Assembly: GCA_034180045.1 (NCBI GenBank)
Contig: JAXFOY010000025.1
Location: forward strand, 124,001 to 188,000
Reading direction: 5' to 3'
Origin: Eubacterium_B sp034180045
GTDB lineage: Bacteria > Bacillota > Clostridia > Peptostreptococcales > Anaerovoracaceae
DNA length: 64,000 nucleotides
Part shown: piece after piece, positions 16,522 through 24,803 of the stretch
Numbering within the stretch: the first letter of the stretch is position 1
Layout: the number at the start of each line of letters is the position of its first letter
The notes under the pieces: generated by a model
Databases searched by the model: none
What the model was told of the DNA's origin: nothing
Seen by the model: the letters and a program-made list of their open reading frames with translations, nothing else
Program-made: the position numbers and the translations under genes

Positions 16522-17727
16522 ATGTATTTTTTTAACGACAATGTAGAAGCCTGCAAGCACGATGAGTTTGTTATGGGCTCCCCGCAAGGAAATTTATTGC
16601 AGTCATATAGGTGGAGCAAAATTAAGCAAAATTGGAGCCATGCCCTTATAGGCGCCTTTGACGAGTCGAAACAGATTGCGGCTTGTCTGGTTTTGATAAA
16701 GCATTTGCCCCTCGGATTTACTATGATGTACATACCAAGAGGGCCTATTTTTGATTATGACAATTCTAAGCTGACCCATTTCTTTTTTAGCGAGCTTAAG
16801 CTATGGGCAAAAAAGCGAAAGTGCCTTTTTATCAAAATTGATCCGCCTGTTTTGAGAGGCTGTTATAAAGAACTTGAATCTCCGGTATTTGAAGAAGAGA
16901 GTTTAGCAGTTCTTGACTCGCTTAGCAACGGAGGGCTAAGGCATTTAGGCTTTACAAAAGGAATGTCTGCAACAATTCAGCCCAGATACAATATGGTTTG
17001 TCACGCGGACGAGTTCGGAGAGAACTATCTGAGCAAAAAAGGCAAAAAGAACTACAAAATTGCTGCTAAGAATAAACATTTAAGCACGATTTTGACAGAT
17101 AAGTCGGGACTGGATGATTTTGCCGAAGTCATGTGCTGTACAGCTGAGCGACAGGGAGTGGCTTTAAGGGATAGGGAATATTATGAACTTCTTCTTGATG
17201 TCTATGGAAAAGATGCATTTCTGACATTGACATATATTGATATAAAAGGTGAACTTGATGATGCTCAGGAGGCGAGGCTCAAGTGTATTGAAGAACTCAA
17301 AAACTGCCCGCAAAGCGCACCGAAGAAGCGATTTAAGCTTGAGGAAAACCTCACCTCATATACTCGCAGGGTTGATGAGGGACGGAGGTTCATGGAAAAA
17401 TATGGAGAGAAGCGGTGTATTGCCGGCGCTTTAACTGTAATTTGCGGTAAAAGCGCAGAACTTTTATATGCAGGAGCCGATAATGCTTTCCGCAGGCTTA
17501 TGGCTCCGTACAGGACTTGGTTTTTCAGCATGCAGACTTGTTTTGACAGAGGCTGTGAATATGTAAATATGGGTGGAATTTCAGGATTTATCGACGACGG
17601 ACTTCAAGAATTTAAGCATTCTTTTTCTCCATACGTGCACGAATACCTGGGAGAGTTTGATTTGCCCGTCTCAAAGTTGCTTTATAGACCAAGCAGGTGG
17701 TTGTTTGATAAACGTAAAGGAATTTAG
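16522..17727 (+). CDS. FemA/FemB-family peptidoglycan aminoacyltransferase
   Basis: The 401-residue protein belongs to the FemABX family, which transfers amino acids from aminoacyl-tRNA to the lysine of lipid II to build cross-bridges. 'GNLLQSYRWSKIKQNW' at the start, 'MMYIPRGPIFDYDN', 'KSGLDDFAEVMCCTAERQGV' and the C-terminal 'FDRGCEYVNMGGISGFIDDGLQEFKHSF' are family motifs. Between about residues 240 and 290 a charged helical segment matches the coiled-coil arm seen in FemA. It acts on the cytosolic membrane face. A second family member lies at 30314-31567, so the organism may add more than one bridge residue. The residue identities cannot be read from sequence. Confidence 0.88.
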   Translation: MYFFNDNVEACKHDEFVMGSPQGNLLQSYRWSKIKQNWSHALIGAFDESKQIAACLVLIKHLPLGFTMMYIPRGPIFDYDNSKLTHFFFSELKLWAKKRKCLFIKIDPPVLRGCYKELESPVFEEESLAVLDSLSNGGLRHLGFTKGMSATIQPRYNMVCHADEFGENYLSKKGKKNYKIAAKNKHLSTILTDKSGLDDFAEVMCCTAERQGVALRDREYYELLLDVYGKDAFLTLTYIDIKGELDDAQEARLKCIEELKNCPQSAPKKRFKLEENLTSYTRRVDEGRRFMEKYGEKRCIAGALTVICGKSAELLYAGADNAFRRLMAPYRTWFFSMQTCFDRGCEYVNMGGISGFIDDGLQEFKHSFSPYVHEYLGEFDLPVSKLLYRPSRWLFDKRKGI

Positions 17728-17842
17728 CGAATAAAAGAATATAAATCGGATAAGGAATTGTTATAGAAGCAAAGCCTTCTCGCCTCAAAAGCGGAAGCTA
17801 TGCGCATATGACAAATCTCAAATAAAAAGAGAGGAGGGTGCT

Positions 17843-19240
17843 ATGGAAAACCTAATGACCGCAGATAGAGAACAAACGGTTGAAGAAAGTCTTGACAAGA
17901 TTCTCGAACTGCTTGAGCAAAAAAAATACTTCTTAGCACGCGACGAACTTCTCAAGTTCAATGCCGTGGATATTGCGGAGCTGCTTGAGGAAGTTACAGA
18001 AGAGTCGGATATTCAGATGACTGTAATCCTCTTCAGACTTCTTCCTAAGGATGTATCCGTTGATGTTTTTTCAGAACTTCCGTCAGACGATCAGGTAGAT
18101 ATAGTAAACAGTATAACAGACAGAGAAATCAACTACATAGTGCATGAGATGGACTTCGATGACAAAATCGACATTTTGGAAGAGCTACCGGCTAATATTG
18201 TAGATAAGATTTTGGAAAAAACTCCTCGCAGCGAGAGAAAGCTTATTAACACCTTCCTGAACTATCCCGACAACTGTGCGGGAAGCTTAATGACGCCTGA
18301 TTACATCAGCTTGCAAAAGGATTGGACTGTAAGAGAGGCTCTTGATCACATCAAAAGAGAAGGTATGGATGCGGAAACAATCTATACCTGTTATGTAAAG
18401 GACAAGGGTCGAAAACTCATCGGCATAGTTCCGCTTTCTACACTTGTCGTTTCTGATTACGGTACAAAGATAAACGATATAATGAGGACGGAATTCGTCT
18501 ATGAGAATGTTTATGATGATCAGGAAGATGTAGCGGCAGATTTTAAGAAATATGGCTTTATGGCGATTCCTATAGTTGACAATGAGTTCAGGCTTGTTGG
18601 AATTATAACATTTGACGATATTCTTGATGTAATTGAAGAAGAAACGACAGAGGACTTTGAAAGAATGAACGGTGTCATTGACTTTGATGCATCAGATAGA
18701 GGTTATCTGGATATGTCGTCTTGGCAACATGTTATAAATAGATTGCCATGGCTGTTGATTTTGATGGTTGCTTACGTTTTTACAGGTAAGATAATTAATA
18801 ACTTCGAGGGACAGCTCTCAGATTATACAAATTTGATTACCTATATGCCTATGCTCATGGGGACAGGCGGAAATACGGGGTCGCAGGCTGCAACTCTGAT
18901 TATTCGAGGTCTTGCTACAGATGAAGTTGAACCGTCTGATTTTCTAAAAGTTTTGTGGAAGGAAATTAAAATAGGAGTAAGCCTTGGAACCTTGCTGAGC
19001 ATTATTAACTTTGCCAGAATATATTGGTTTGAAGGCGTACCGTTTGCACAGACTTTAACCGTTTGTGTTTCTATGATTTGCATAGTAGTTTTTGCTAAGA
19101 TTCTGGGAAGCATGATACCGCTTGTGGTGAAAAAATTCAATCTTGATCCGGCTCTAATCGCTAATCCGGCGATTTCATCCGTTTCAGATGCTGTTGCCCT
19201 GTCGATATATTTCTTGATGGCAGGAATTTTCGTGTTTTAA
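17843..19240 (+). CDS. mgtE: Magnesium transporter MgtE
   Basis: MgtE is a dimeric, magnesium-gated Mg2+ channel. The 465-residue protein has the superhelical N domain (about 1-130, with 'LLPKDVSVDVFSELPSDDQ'), a CBS-domain pair (about 135-265, starting 'AGSLMTPDYISL') and a five-helix membrane domain from about 285. Within this 'YMPMLMGTGGNTGSQAATLIIRGLA' is the pore signature, and 'NPAISSVSDAVALSIYF' is the last helix. The ATG follows GAGAGGAGGG. I looked for an M-box magnesium riboswitch in the 115-nt upstream gap and found none. Confidence 0.95.
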   Translation: MENLMTADREQTVEESLDKILELLEQKKYFLARDELLKFNAVDIAELLEEVTEESDIQMTVILFRLLPKDVSVDVFSELPSDDQVDIVNSITDREINYIVHEMDFDDKIDILEELPANIVDKILEKTPRSERKLINTFLNYPDNCAGSLMTPDYISLQKDWTVREALDHIKREGMDAETIYTCYVKDKGRKLIGIVPLSTLVVSDYGTKINDIMRTEFVYENVYDDQEDVAADFKKYGFMAIPIVDNEFRLVGIITFDDILDVIEEETTEDFERMNGVIDFDASDRGYLDMSSWQHVINRLPWLLILMVAYVFTGKIINNFEGQLSDYTNLITYMPMLMGTGGNTGSQAATLIIRGLATDEVEPSDFLKVLWKEIKIGVSLGTLLSIINFARIYWFEGVPFAQTLTVCVSMICIVVFAKILGSMIPLVVKKFNLDPALIANPAISSVSDAVALSIYFLMAGIFVF

Positions 19241-19262
19241 CAGGATATATTCATATTGAGTT

Positions 19263-20150
19263 ATGAGGTCTCAAATGCAAAGTTATTCGTTCGAAAGAAT
19301 GGAAAGAGATATAATAAAGCTCGATGCGGACTACTGCAAAAAGCTTTTGCCCGTCAGAGAGAACTCTTTTTCTAAGGCGGATTGCGGTAATATTTTGATT
19401 ATCGCCGGATTTTCAGGTATGATAGGTGCCGCTTATATGTCCGCTTTTGCCGCTTTCAGATGTGGAAGCGGTCTTGTCAGAACTCTTATACCGGAAAGCG
19501 GGTTTTCGGTTATGCAAACCGGACTGCCTGAGGCTATCTGTGTGAATAAAGAAGATGCGCTGTCTCAGCTTAACAGGTTTGATGCTGTAGCCATAGGTCC
19601 CGGCATGGGTGTTAATAAAGTGACTGCGGAATTGATTCATAAGCTATGCAGCGAATTTGACGGCACGATAGTAATTGATGCCGACGGATTAAATACTTTG
19701 GCAGACGATAAGTTTGATTTGGGAAATACAGTGAGAGCGGCGAGAAATGTGTGTATAACGCCTCACCTTGGAGAAGCTGCCGGACTTATGAAAACATCAA
19801 AGGAAGAACTTTTAAGCAGAAATCGGCGAGAAATGTGCAGAGAGCTTTCCGACAGATTTGAGTCGGTTTGTTTATTGAAAGGACATAATACTTGTATCAC
19901 GGGAAATGGTGAAAGGATGCTTGTCAACACCAGCGGTAATGCGGGAATGGCAACCGCAGGGGCAGGAGATGTTCTGACGGGAATGATTGTTTCTTTTGCA
20001 GGACAGGGTCTTTCTGCTTTTGATGCGGCTTCGCTGGCTGCTTTTTTACACGGAAGCGCGGGGGACTTGGCATCTAAAAAACTCGGTCCGCTTAGCGTGA
20101 TGTCCAGGGATATTATTGATAATATTTCAATGGCTATAAAGAAATTATAA
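19263..20150 (+). CDS. nnrD: ADP-dependent NAD(P)H-hydrate dehydratase
   Basis: NnrD repairs hydrated NAD(P)H using ADP. The 295-residue ribokinase-like fold is recognisable from 'GNILIIAGFSGMIGAAYMSAFAAFRCGSGLV', 'AIGPGMGVN', 'IVIDADGLNTL', 'CITPHLGEAAGLM', and 'TSGNAGMATAGAGDVLTGMI' with the catalytic Asp of GAGD. The epimerase domain, often fused at the N terminus, is missing, so the partner must be elsewhere. The start is uncertain: ATG 19263 has no ribosome binding site; ATG 19302 (MERDIIKLDADYC) is an alternative. It sits 22 nt after mgtE. Confidence 0.88.
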   Translation: MRSQMQSYSFERMERDIIKLDADYCKKLLPVRENSFSKADCGNILIIAGFSGMIGAAYMSAFAAFRCGSGLVRTLIPESGFSVMQTGLPEAICVNKEDALSQLNRFDAVAIGPGMGVNKVTAELIHKLCSEFDGTIVIDADGLNTLADDKFDLGNTVRAARNVCITPHLGEAAGLMKTSKEELLSRNRREMCRELSDRFESVCLLKGHNTCITGNGERMLVNTSGNAGMATAGAGDVLTGMIVSFAGQGLSAFDAASLAAFLHGSAGDLASKKLGPLSVMSRDIIDNISMAIKKL

Positions 20151-20209
20151 ATCAGATAGAATAAAAAGTTTACAAAATGAATGTGTGTGCTGATATTTGG
20201 AGGGGAAGA

Positions 20210-21028
20210 ATGAAAGATATCAATTATAAGGAGATTGCGGCAAAGATTAGGGTTGATGTAATCAAGGCTGTATATAATGCCGGCTCGGGGCATCCGGGAG
20301 GAAGCCTTTCCGCCGCAGAAATTCTCACAGCTCTATATTTTAGAGAGATGAATATAGATCCTGAGAATCCTAAGATGAACGGACGAGACAAATTTGTACT
20401 GTCAAAGGGACATGCTGCGCCCGTGCAGTATGCTGCGCTTGCCGAAAGAGGCTACTACTCACCGGAAGAAATGATGAGCCTTCGTAAGCTCGGAAGCAAT
20501 TTTCAGGGACACCCTAATATGGATAAGGTTCCCGGAATAGAGATGTCGACAGGTTCGCTGGGACAGGGTTTCTCAGTATGCATCGGGATGGCACTTGCAT
20601 CAAAGCTTGATAATGACGGAAGCAGGGTGTTTACACTCCTCGGAGACGGAGAACTTCAGGAAGGACTGGTTTGGGAAGCTGCGATGTCGGCAGGACACTA
20701 CCATCTTGACAATTTGGTTGCCTTTGTTGACTGGAACGGTTTGCAGATAGACGGAGATAACGACAAAGTAATGACGGTTTCACCTATTGATGAAAAATTT
20801 GCATCTTTCGGTTGGCATGTTCAGGTCATAGACGGTCATGATTTTGAACAAATTTTTGCAGCACTCGACGAGGCGAGAAAGGAAATCGGTAAACCGTCTG
20901 TGATTATTGCTCGTACTCACAAAGGACAGGGTGTGTCGTTTATGACTGATGAGGCGGCTTGGCACGGGAAAGCTCCTAATGAGGAACAGGCGAAGCAAGC
21001 GGTAGAAGAATTGGGAGGTAAGTGGTAA
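20210..21028 (+). CDS. Transketolase, N-terminal (TPP-binding) subunit
   Basis: This is the first half of a split transketolase, 272 residues, carrying the thiamine diphosphate pyrophosphate-binding domain. 'GSGHPGGSLSAAEILTALYF' and 'KFVLSKGHAAPVQYA' are substrate contacts. 'STGSLGQGFSVCIGMALASK' and 'LGDGELQEGLVWEAAMSAGH' hold the GDG...N-type TPP/Mg motif, and 'DWNGLQIDG' completes it. It moves ketol units between sugar phosphates in the pentose phosphate pathway. I start at ATG 20210 after GGAGGGG, not the upstream ATG 20177. The stop overlaps the start of the second subunit (TAATG), so the halves are translationally coupled. Confidence 0.93.
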   Translation: MKDINYKEIAAKIRVDVIKAVYNAGSGHPGGSLSAAEILTALYFREMNIDPENPKMNGRDKFVLSKGHAAPVQYAALAERGYYSPEEMMSLRKLGSNFQGHPNMDKVPGIEMSTGSLGQGFSVCIGMALASKLDNDGSRVFTLLGDGELQEGLVWEAAMSAGHYHLDNLVAFVDWNGLQIDGDNDKVMTVSPIDEKFASFGWHVQVIDGHDFEQIFAALDEARKEIGKPSVIIARTHKGQGVSFMTDEAAWHGKAPNEEQAKQAVEELGGKW

Positions 21029-21960
21029 TGGCAGATAAACAGGCAACTAGAGAGGCATACGGAAAAGCACTGGTTGAAATTGGAGCGGAAAATCCTAATC
21101 TTGTAGTTATGGACGCTGATCTTTCAGGTTCAACTAAAACAGGTGTTTTCGCAAAAGCATACCCGGAAAGATTTTTCAACATGGGCATAGCGGAACAAAA
21201 TTTATATGCATCTGCGGCAGGACTTGCACTTTCAGGAAAAGTCGTTTGTGCCTCCACCTTTGCGATGTTTGCGGCGGGAAGAGCATTTGAAATCATAAGA
21301 AACTCCATAGGATATACAGGTGCCAATGTTAAAATATGCGCAACACACGCGGGTATAACTGTAGGGGAGGACGGGGCAAGCCACCAAACTTTTGAGGACA
21401 TCGCATTGATGCGTACTATTCCCGGAATGACAGTCATTAATCCGTGCGACGGAATCAGTGCCGCAAAACTCATAAAACAGGCTGTTTCTTTTGACGGACC
21501 GGCGTATATCAGGCTTGGAAGAGCTGCGGTTCCTATGTTTTATAGCGAAGGTGATGAGATAGAGCTGGGAAAGGGTAAGCTTCTCAGAGACGGCAAAGAT
21601 GTTGCCATAGTTGCTACGGGAATAATGGTTTCCGAGGCTATGAAAGCGGCAGATGAGCTTGCAAATGAGGGAATAGATGCCATGGTTTTGGATATTCATA
21701 CCATTAAGCCTTTGGATGATGAACTCATCATTCGCGCAGCCGGAGCAACAGGTAAAATAGTTACGGCAGAAGAACATTCCGTTGTCGGCGGTCTAGGCGG
21801 TGCGGTAGCAGAACTTCTCGCTCGCGAGTGTCCTACCAAAATGGCTATGGTAGGTCAGCAGGATACCTTCGGCGAGTCGGGCAAGCCTGAGGAATTAAAA
21901 GAAAAATACGGAATGACTGCTGCTCATATAAAGGCGGCAGTGAAAAAACTTTGTGAATAA
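21028..21960 (+). CDS. Transketolase, C-terminal subunit
   Basis: The second half of the split enzyme, 310 residues, has the pyrimidine-binding domain: 'LVVMDADLSGSTKTGVFAKAYPERFFNMGIAEQNLYASAAGLAL' shows the catalytic Glu in 'GIAEQN'. 'THAGITVGEDGASHQTFEDI' is the conserved His-containing loop. The C-terminal domain has 'IVTAEEHSVVGGLGGAVAELL'. ATG 21028 shares its A with the stop codon of the first subunit and is 9 nt from GGGAGG; an in-frame GTG at 21022 is less likely. The two proteins together equal one full-length transketolase, a common clostridial arrangement. Confidence 0.93.
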   Translation: MADKQATREAYGKALVEIGAENPNLVVMDADLSGSTKTGVFAKAYPERFFNMGIAEQNLYASAAGLALSGKVVCASTFAMFAAGRAFEIIRNSIGYTGANVKICATHAGITVGEDGASHQTFEDIALMRTIPGMTVINPCDGISAAKLIKQAVSFDGPAYIRLGRAAVPMFYSEGDEIELGKGKLLRDGKDVAIVATGIMVSEAMKAADELANEGIDAMVLDIHTIKPLDDELIIRAAGATGKIVTAEEHSVVGGLGGAVAELLARECPTKMAMVGQQDTFGESGKPEELKEKYGMTAAHIKAAVKKLCE

Positions 21961-21990
21961 AATATTGGTAATGGATATACTGTAAACACA

Positions 21991-22082
21991 TCCCTTTGTT
22001 CATTAGTCGAGCAAACAGTCTAAAGCAGTTAGATTTAATTCTTACGAGCAGAGCCTGGTTGAAGACTGACTGAACAAGGGGA
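21991..22082 (+). ncRNA. Candidate structured RNA of about 92 nt, unassigned
   Basis: TCCCTTTGTTCA (21991-22002) pairs fully with TGAACAAGGGGA (22071-22082), a 12-bp closing stem with one wobble. Inside, AGTC (22005-22008) pairs with GACT (22064-22067) and AGTCTA/TAGATT forms a further hairpin, leaving about 35 unpaired bases. GATTTTAATTTTAG follows, so it could act as a terminator for the transketolase operon. Its size and nested pairing are more than a simple terminator needs. I do not match it to a riboswitch class or known small RNA. Confidence 0.4.
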
Positions 22083-22190
22083 TTTTAATTTTAGAAAAAA
22101 TTTCCCCGTACAAATCGTATTGAATTCCCCAAACTATAGGCATAAACTTATCTATGCAAATATTTCACATGAGGAAATACAGATGTCCGG

Positions 22191-23090
22191 ATGAGAGAAG
22201 GGGGGATTTACATAGGGATTAAAGATATATTTACGCTTCGTAAGTATAGGAGGAAGCTTTCAGGAGAGGATACCGATAAGGTAAAAAGGAACTTTTGGGG
22301 GCTTGGCGTCGGCAGTCGGATAGCGGTTACAGCTACAGGACGATTTGCAGGCACGAGTCTCTTCTCTGTAATGCTGGCCGGATTCATCAGCAAAAATGGC
22401 TTTGAGGTGTGCTTTACTGAATATGGCGTACCCGAAACTAAGACGACTTTGATTTACGATAGTTATGCGATGGAACAGAGATTTTCAAGAACAGGCTTCG
22501 TCGATTTTTACGAGGCTGCTGCAAGAGGAGAACGACTTTCGGGACTAAATAATTTGGAGAAAATTACAGCGGAACAGAAAAATAAAGTGAATGTCTTTGC
22601 TGCAAGCGAAGAAACCGGATTTGAGAAAGAAAACTCTTACATCGATTGGAGAGTGATTTGTCCAAAAGATATAGATAGGAATATAAGGCTTGATGATGGG
22701 CAATTTTCCAGGCTGGAAAGCAGCGCAAGAGGTGAATTTAATATATCTGATGTTGAAGCAGATCCGTACTTTGACTTTATATTAAGCGATGCTGATTTGA
22801 TATTTGTTCTGGTATGTCCCATGCCGTCAAGGCTGATAAGAGAAGCTGAGAGAATAAAAGCGTTTAAGCGCATGGAAAAAGATGCAAGAGTGATTTGGGT
22901 GATAAACCGTATGAACAGTGGTGTATCAAAGCGCGAAATTTACAAGATTCTCAGGTCAAATGACATACTGTTTATCGATGAGATATCTACCGAGATATTA
23001 TGTGGATGCGAATATAAATGCAGTTATCCTTGGACAAGCGATGAGTGTCGCAATGCCTTTTGGTCTGTTTTCACAAAAGATTCACATTGA
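22191..23090 (+). CDS. ParA/MinD-like protein with degenerate P-loop, unassigned
   Basis: The 299-residue protein is not one I recognise. It has the strand-loop-helix layout of SIMIBI ATPases: 'IAVTATGRFAGTSLFSVMLAGFISKNGFEVCFTEYG' occupies the Walker A position, but the lysine and GKT are missing (GRFAGTS). Later 'DADLIFVLVCPMPSRLIREAERI' and 'ARVIWVINRMNSGVSKREI' resemble the switch and guanine/adenine-contact strands of CpaE- or VirC1-like proteins. It may bind but is unlikely to hydrolyse nucleotide. The start is unclear: ATG 22191 has no good ribosome binding site, and an AGGGGGG lies just inside the gene. It precedes ftsE, which has its own promoter. Confidence 0.65.
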   Translation: MREGGIYIGIKDIFTLRKYRRKLSGEDTDKVKRNFWGLGVGSRIAVTATGRFAGTSLFSVMLAGFISKNGFEVCFTEYGVPETKTTLIYDSYAMEQRFSRTGFVDFYEAAARGERLSGLNNLEKITAEQKNKVNVFAASEETGFEKENSYIDWRVICPKDIDRNIRLDDGQFSRLESSARGEFNISDVEADPYFDFILSDADLIFVLVCPMPSRLIREAERIKAFKRMEKDARVIWVINRMNSGVSKREIYKILRSNDILFIDEISTEILCGCEYKCSYPWTSDECRNAFWSVFTKDSH

Positions 23091-23116
23091 TATGCCGCTT
23101 GAATAATCAATAAGTG

Positions 23117-23145
23117 TTCACAAAGCCTTTATTTTGTTGTATACT
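23117..23145 (+). promoter_or_regulatory. Promoter of the ftsEX operon with overlapping dyad
   Basis: TTCACA (23117-23122) and TATACT (23140-23145) are 17 bases apart. The -10 lies within TGTATACTTAATAAGTACA, an imperfect inverted repeat that could be an operator. Confidence 0.65.
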
Positions 23146-23184
23146 TAATAAGTACAAATATTTTTTGAATCAGAGGTTTTTGAT

Positions 23185-23910
23185 ATGATAACATTCAAAA
23201 ATGTTACCAAAATATATAATGGCAATGTTGGACTTGAGAACGCCAGCATTACTATCAATGATGGCGACTTTGTATTTTTGGTAGGTCCCAGCGGTGCAGG
23301 TAAGTCTACCTTTATTAAACTGATACTTAAAGAAATAAATGCGGATTCCGGAAGCATACTTGTAGATGGACAAGAGGTTACTAAACTGAGCAATCGCGAA
23401 ATACCTATGTTGAGACGAAAGATAGGTATAGTTTTTCAGGATTTTAGACTGTTGCCGAAAAAAACGGTATTCGAAAATGTTGCCTTTGCGCTTGAGACGG
23501 TACATAAGAGCGCGCGAAGAGTCAAAAATCGTGTGCCTATTGCACTTCAGATGGTGGGAATCGGTGATAAGGCGGACAAGTACCCGGATGAACTTTCTGC
23601 AGGAGAACAGCAGAGGGTCGCAATCGCAAGAGCTATTATAAACAAGCCGGACCTTTTGATATGTGACGAGCCTACAGGAAACCTCGACCCTGAGACGGCT
23701 AACGGAATTATGGATTTGCTCGGAGACATTAATGATACAGGAACTACCATAGTCATGGTTACCCATGCGAAGGAGATTGTCGATCGCATGCAAAAACGCG
23801 TTGTCGCTATCGAGTCGGGACAAATTGTTAGAGATGAGTATGGCGAGTATGGATATGTCGAACCTGTGATTGACAGTGAGGAGGACGAGGATGCTTCGGA
23901 TAGGTTATAA
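23185..23910 (+). CDS. ftsE: Cell division ATP-binding protein FtsE
   Basis: FtsE is the ATPase of the FtsEX complex, which converts ATP hydrolysis at the septum into activation of wall hydrolases. The 241-residue protein has Walker A 'VGPSGAGKSTFIKLIL', the Q-loop 'IGIVFQDFRLLPKKTVFENVAFALE', the ABC signature 'LSAGEQQRVAIARAI', Walker B 'LLICDEPTGNL' and the switch 'MVTHAKEIVDRM'. The 'FRLLP..TVFENV' segment is typical of FtsE over general exporters. Its end overlaps the ftsX start by 20 nt. An acidic extension ('DSEEDEDASD') follows the core. Confidence 0.95.
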   Translation: MITFKNVTKIYNGNVGLENASITINDGDFVFLVGPSGAGKSTFIKLILKEINADSGSILVDGQEVTKLSNREIPMLRRKIGIVFQDFRLLPKKTVFENVAFALETVHKSARRVKNRVPIALQMVGIGDKADKYPDELSAGEQQRVAIARAIINKPDLLICDEPTGNLDPETANGIMDLLGDINDTGTTIVMVTHAKEIVDRMQKRVVAIESGQIVRDEYGEYGYVEPVIDSEEDEDASDRL

Positions 23911-24784
23911 CATCAGACAGGCCTTCAAGCAGCTTAGGCGAAATAAAGGTATGTCGATGGCTTCGGTATTTGCGATAACGGCGATGCTTCTCATTTTGGG
24001 ATTATTCTTTGTAATTACCGTGAATATAAATCTCTTTACGGAGATGCTTAAGAACAACTACAATGAGGTTGAAGTTTTTCTAAAGGATGAAGTGACTAAG
24101 TCCGAGGCCAAGCAAATAATGAAACAAATCGAAACAGGTCCGGGTATTAAATCTACCGAATACAGAACAAAGGAAGAAGCTATGCAGATATTGAAGGCTC
24201 GCTGGGGAGAAAACAGCTACCTTCTGGACAGCTTAGGGGATAACCCGCTTCCAAGCTCGATTATAATAACTGTAGAATCTATGTCGGCGGCGGATAAGGT
24301 GATAGACAAGCTCGACGATACCAAGGGCGTTGAAGATGTAAAATATTATCAGGAGACGGTCGAAAAGCTCACTAAAATAACTAATTTCTTGAAGATTGCA
24401 GCGCTGATTATCATGATTTTCCTGATTATAGTTTCCGTTGTGGTAGTATCCAATACGATTAAGTTGACCGTCTTTGCCAGAGCCAAAGAAATTGAGATTA
24501 TGAAATACATAGGAGCAACAAACTGGTTCATCAGAGGTCCTTTCCTGGTGGAGGGAATCTTAATCGGTGTGATTTCTTCAATAATTTCAGCGACGGCAAC
24601 CTATTTCATATATAAGGAGATTATAGCTGCCGTAGGGAAGCAATTCATGACAATAATGAGCTCACCACTTGTACCGGCAGGATATTTATCTATAAATTTG
24701 ATTTTGATATTCTTGGCAATAGGGGTGAGCATAGGCGCGTGTGGAAGTATAATTTCAATGCGCAAGTTCCTTGATACAAAGTAG
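23891..24784 (+). CDS. ftsX: Cell division protein FtsX
   Basis: FtsX is the membrane half of FtsEX. The 297-residue protein starts MLRIGYNIRQAFKQLRRNKG, has a first membrane helix at about 20-45, an extracellular domain at about 50-165 that contacts the hydrolase, and three further helices from about 170 to 290. 'FARAKEIEIMKYIGATNWFIRGPFLVEG' is the family coupling segment. I start at ATG 23891 after GAGGAGG; an in-frame TTG at 23870 would add seven residues. It overlaps ftsE and lies 19 nt before an M23 hydrolase that is very likely its partner. Confidence 0.95.
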   Translation: MLRIGYNIRQAFKQLRRNKGMSMASVFAITAMLLILGLFFVITVNINLFTEMLKNNYNEVEVFLKDEVTKSEAKQIMKQIETGPGIKSTEYRTKEEAMQILKARWGENSYLLDSLGDNPLPSSIIITVESMSAADKVIDKLDDTKGVEDVKYYQETVEKLTKITNFLKIAALIIMIFLIIVSVVVVSNTIKLTVFARAKEIEIMKYIGATNWFIRGPFLVEGILIGVISSIISATATYFIYKEIIAAVGKQFMTIMSSPLVPAGYLSINLILIFLAIGVSIGACGSIISMRKFLDTK

Positions 24785-24803
24785 AAGCTTTGGGAGGTTT
24801 TCT

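Noticed and set aside
17728..17842. M-box magnesium riboswitch before mgtE
   Set aside because: The gap is too short and none of the conserved M-box segments are present.
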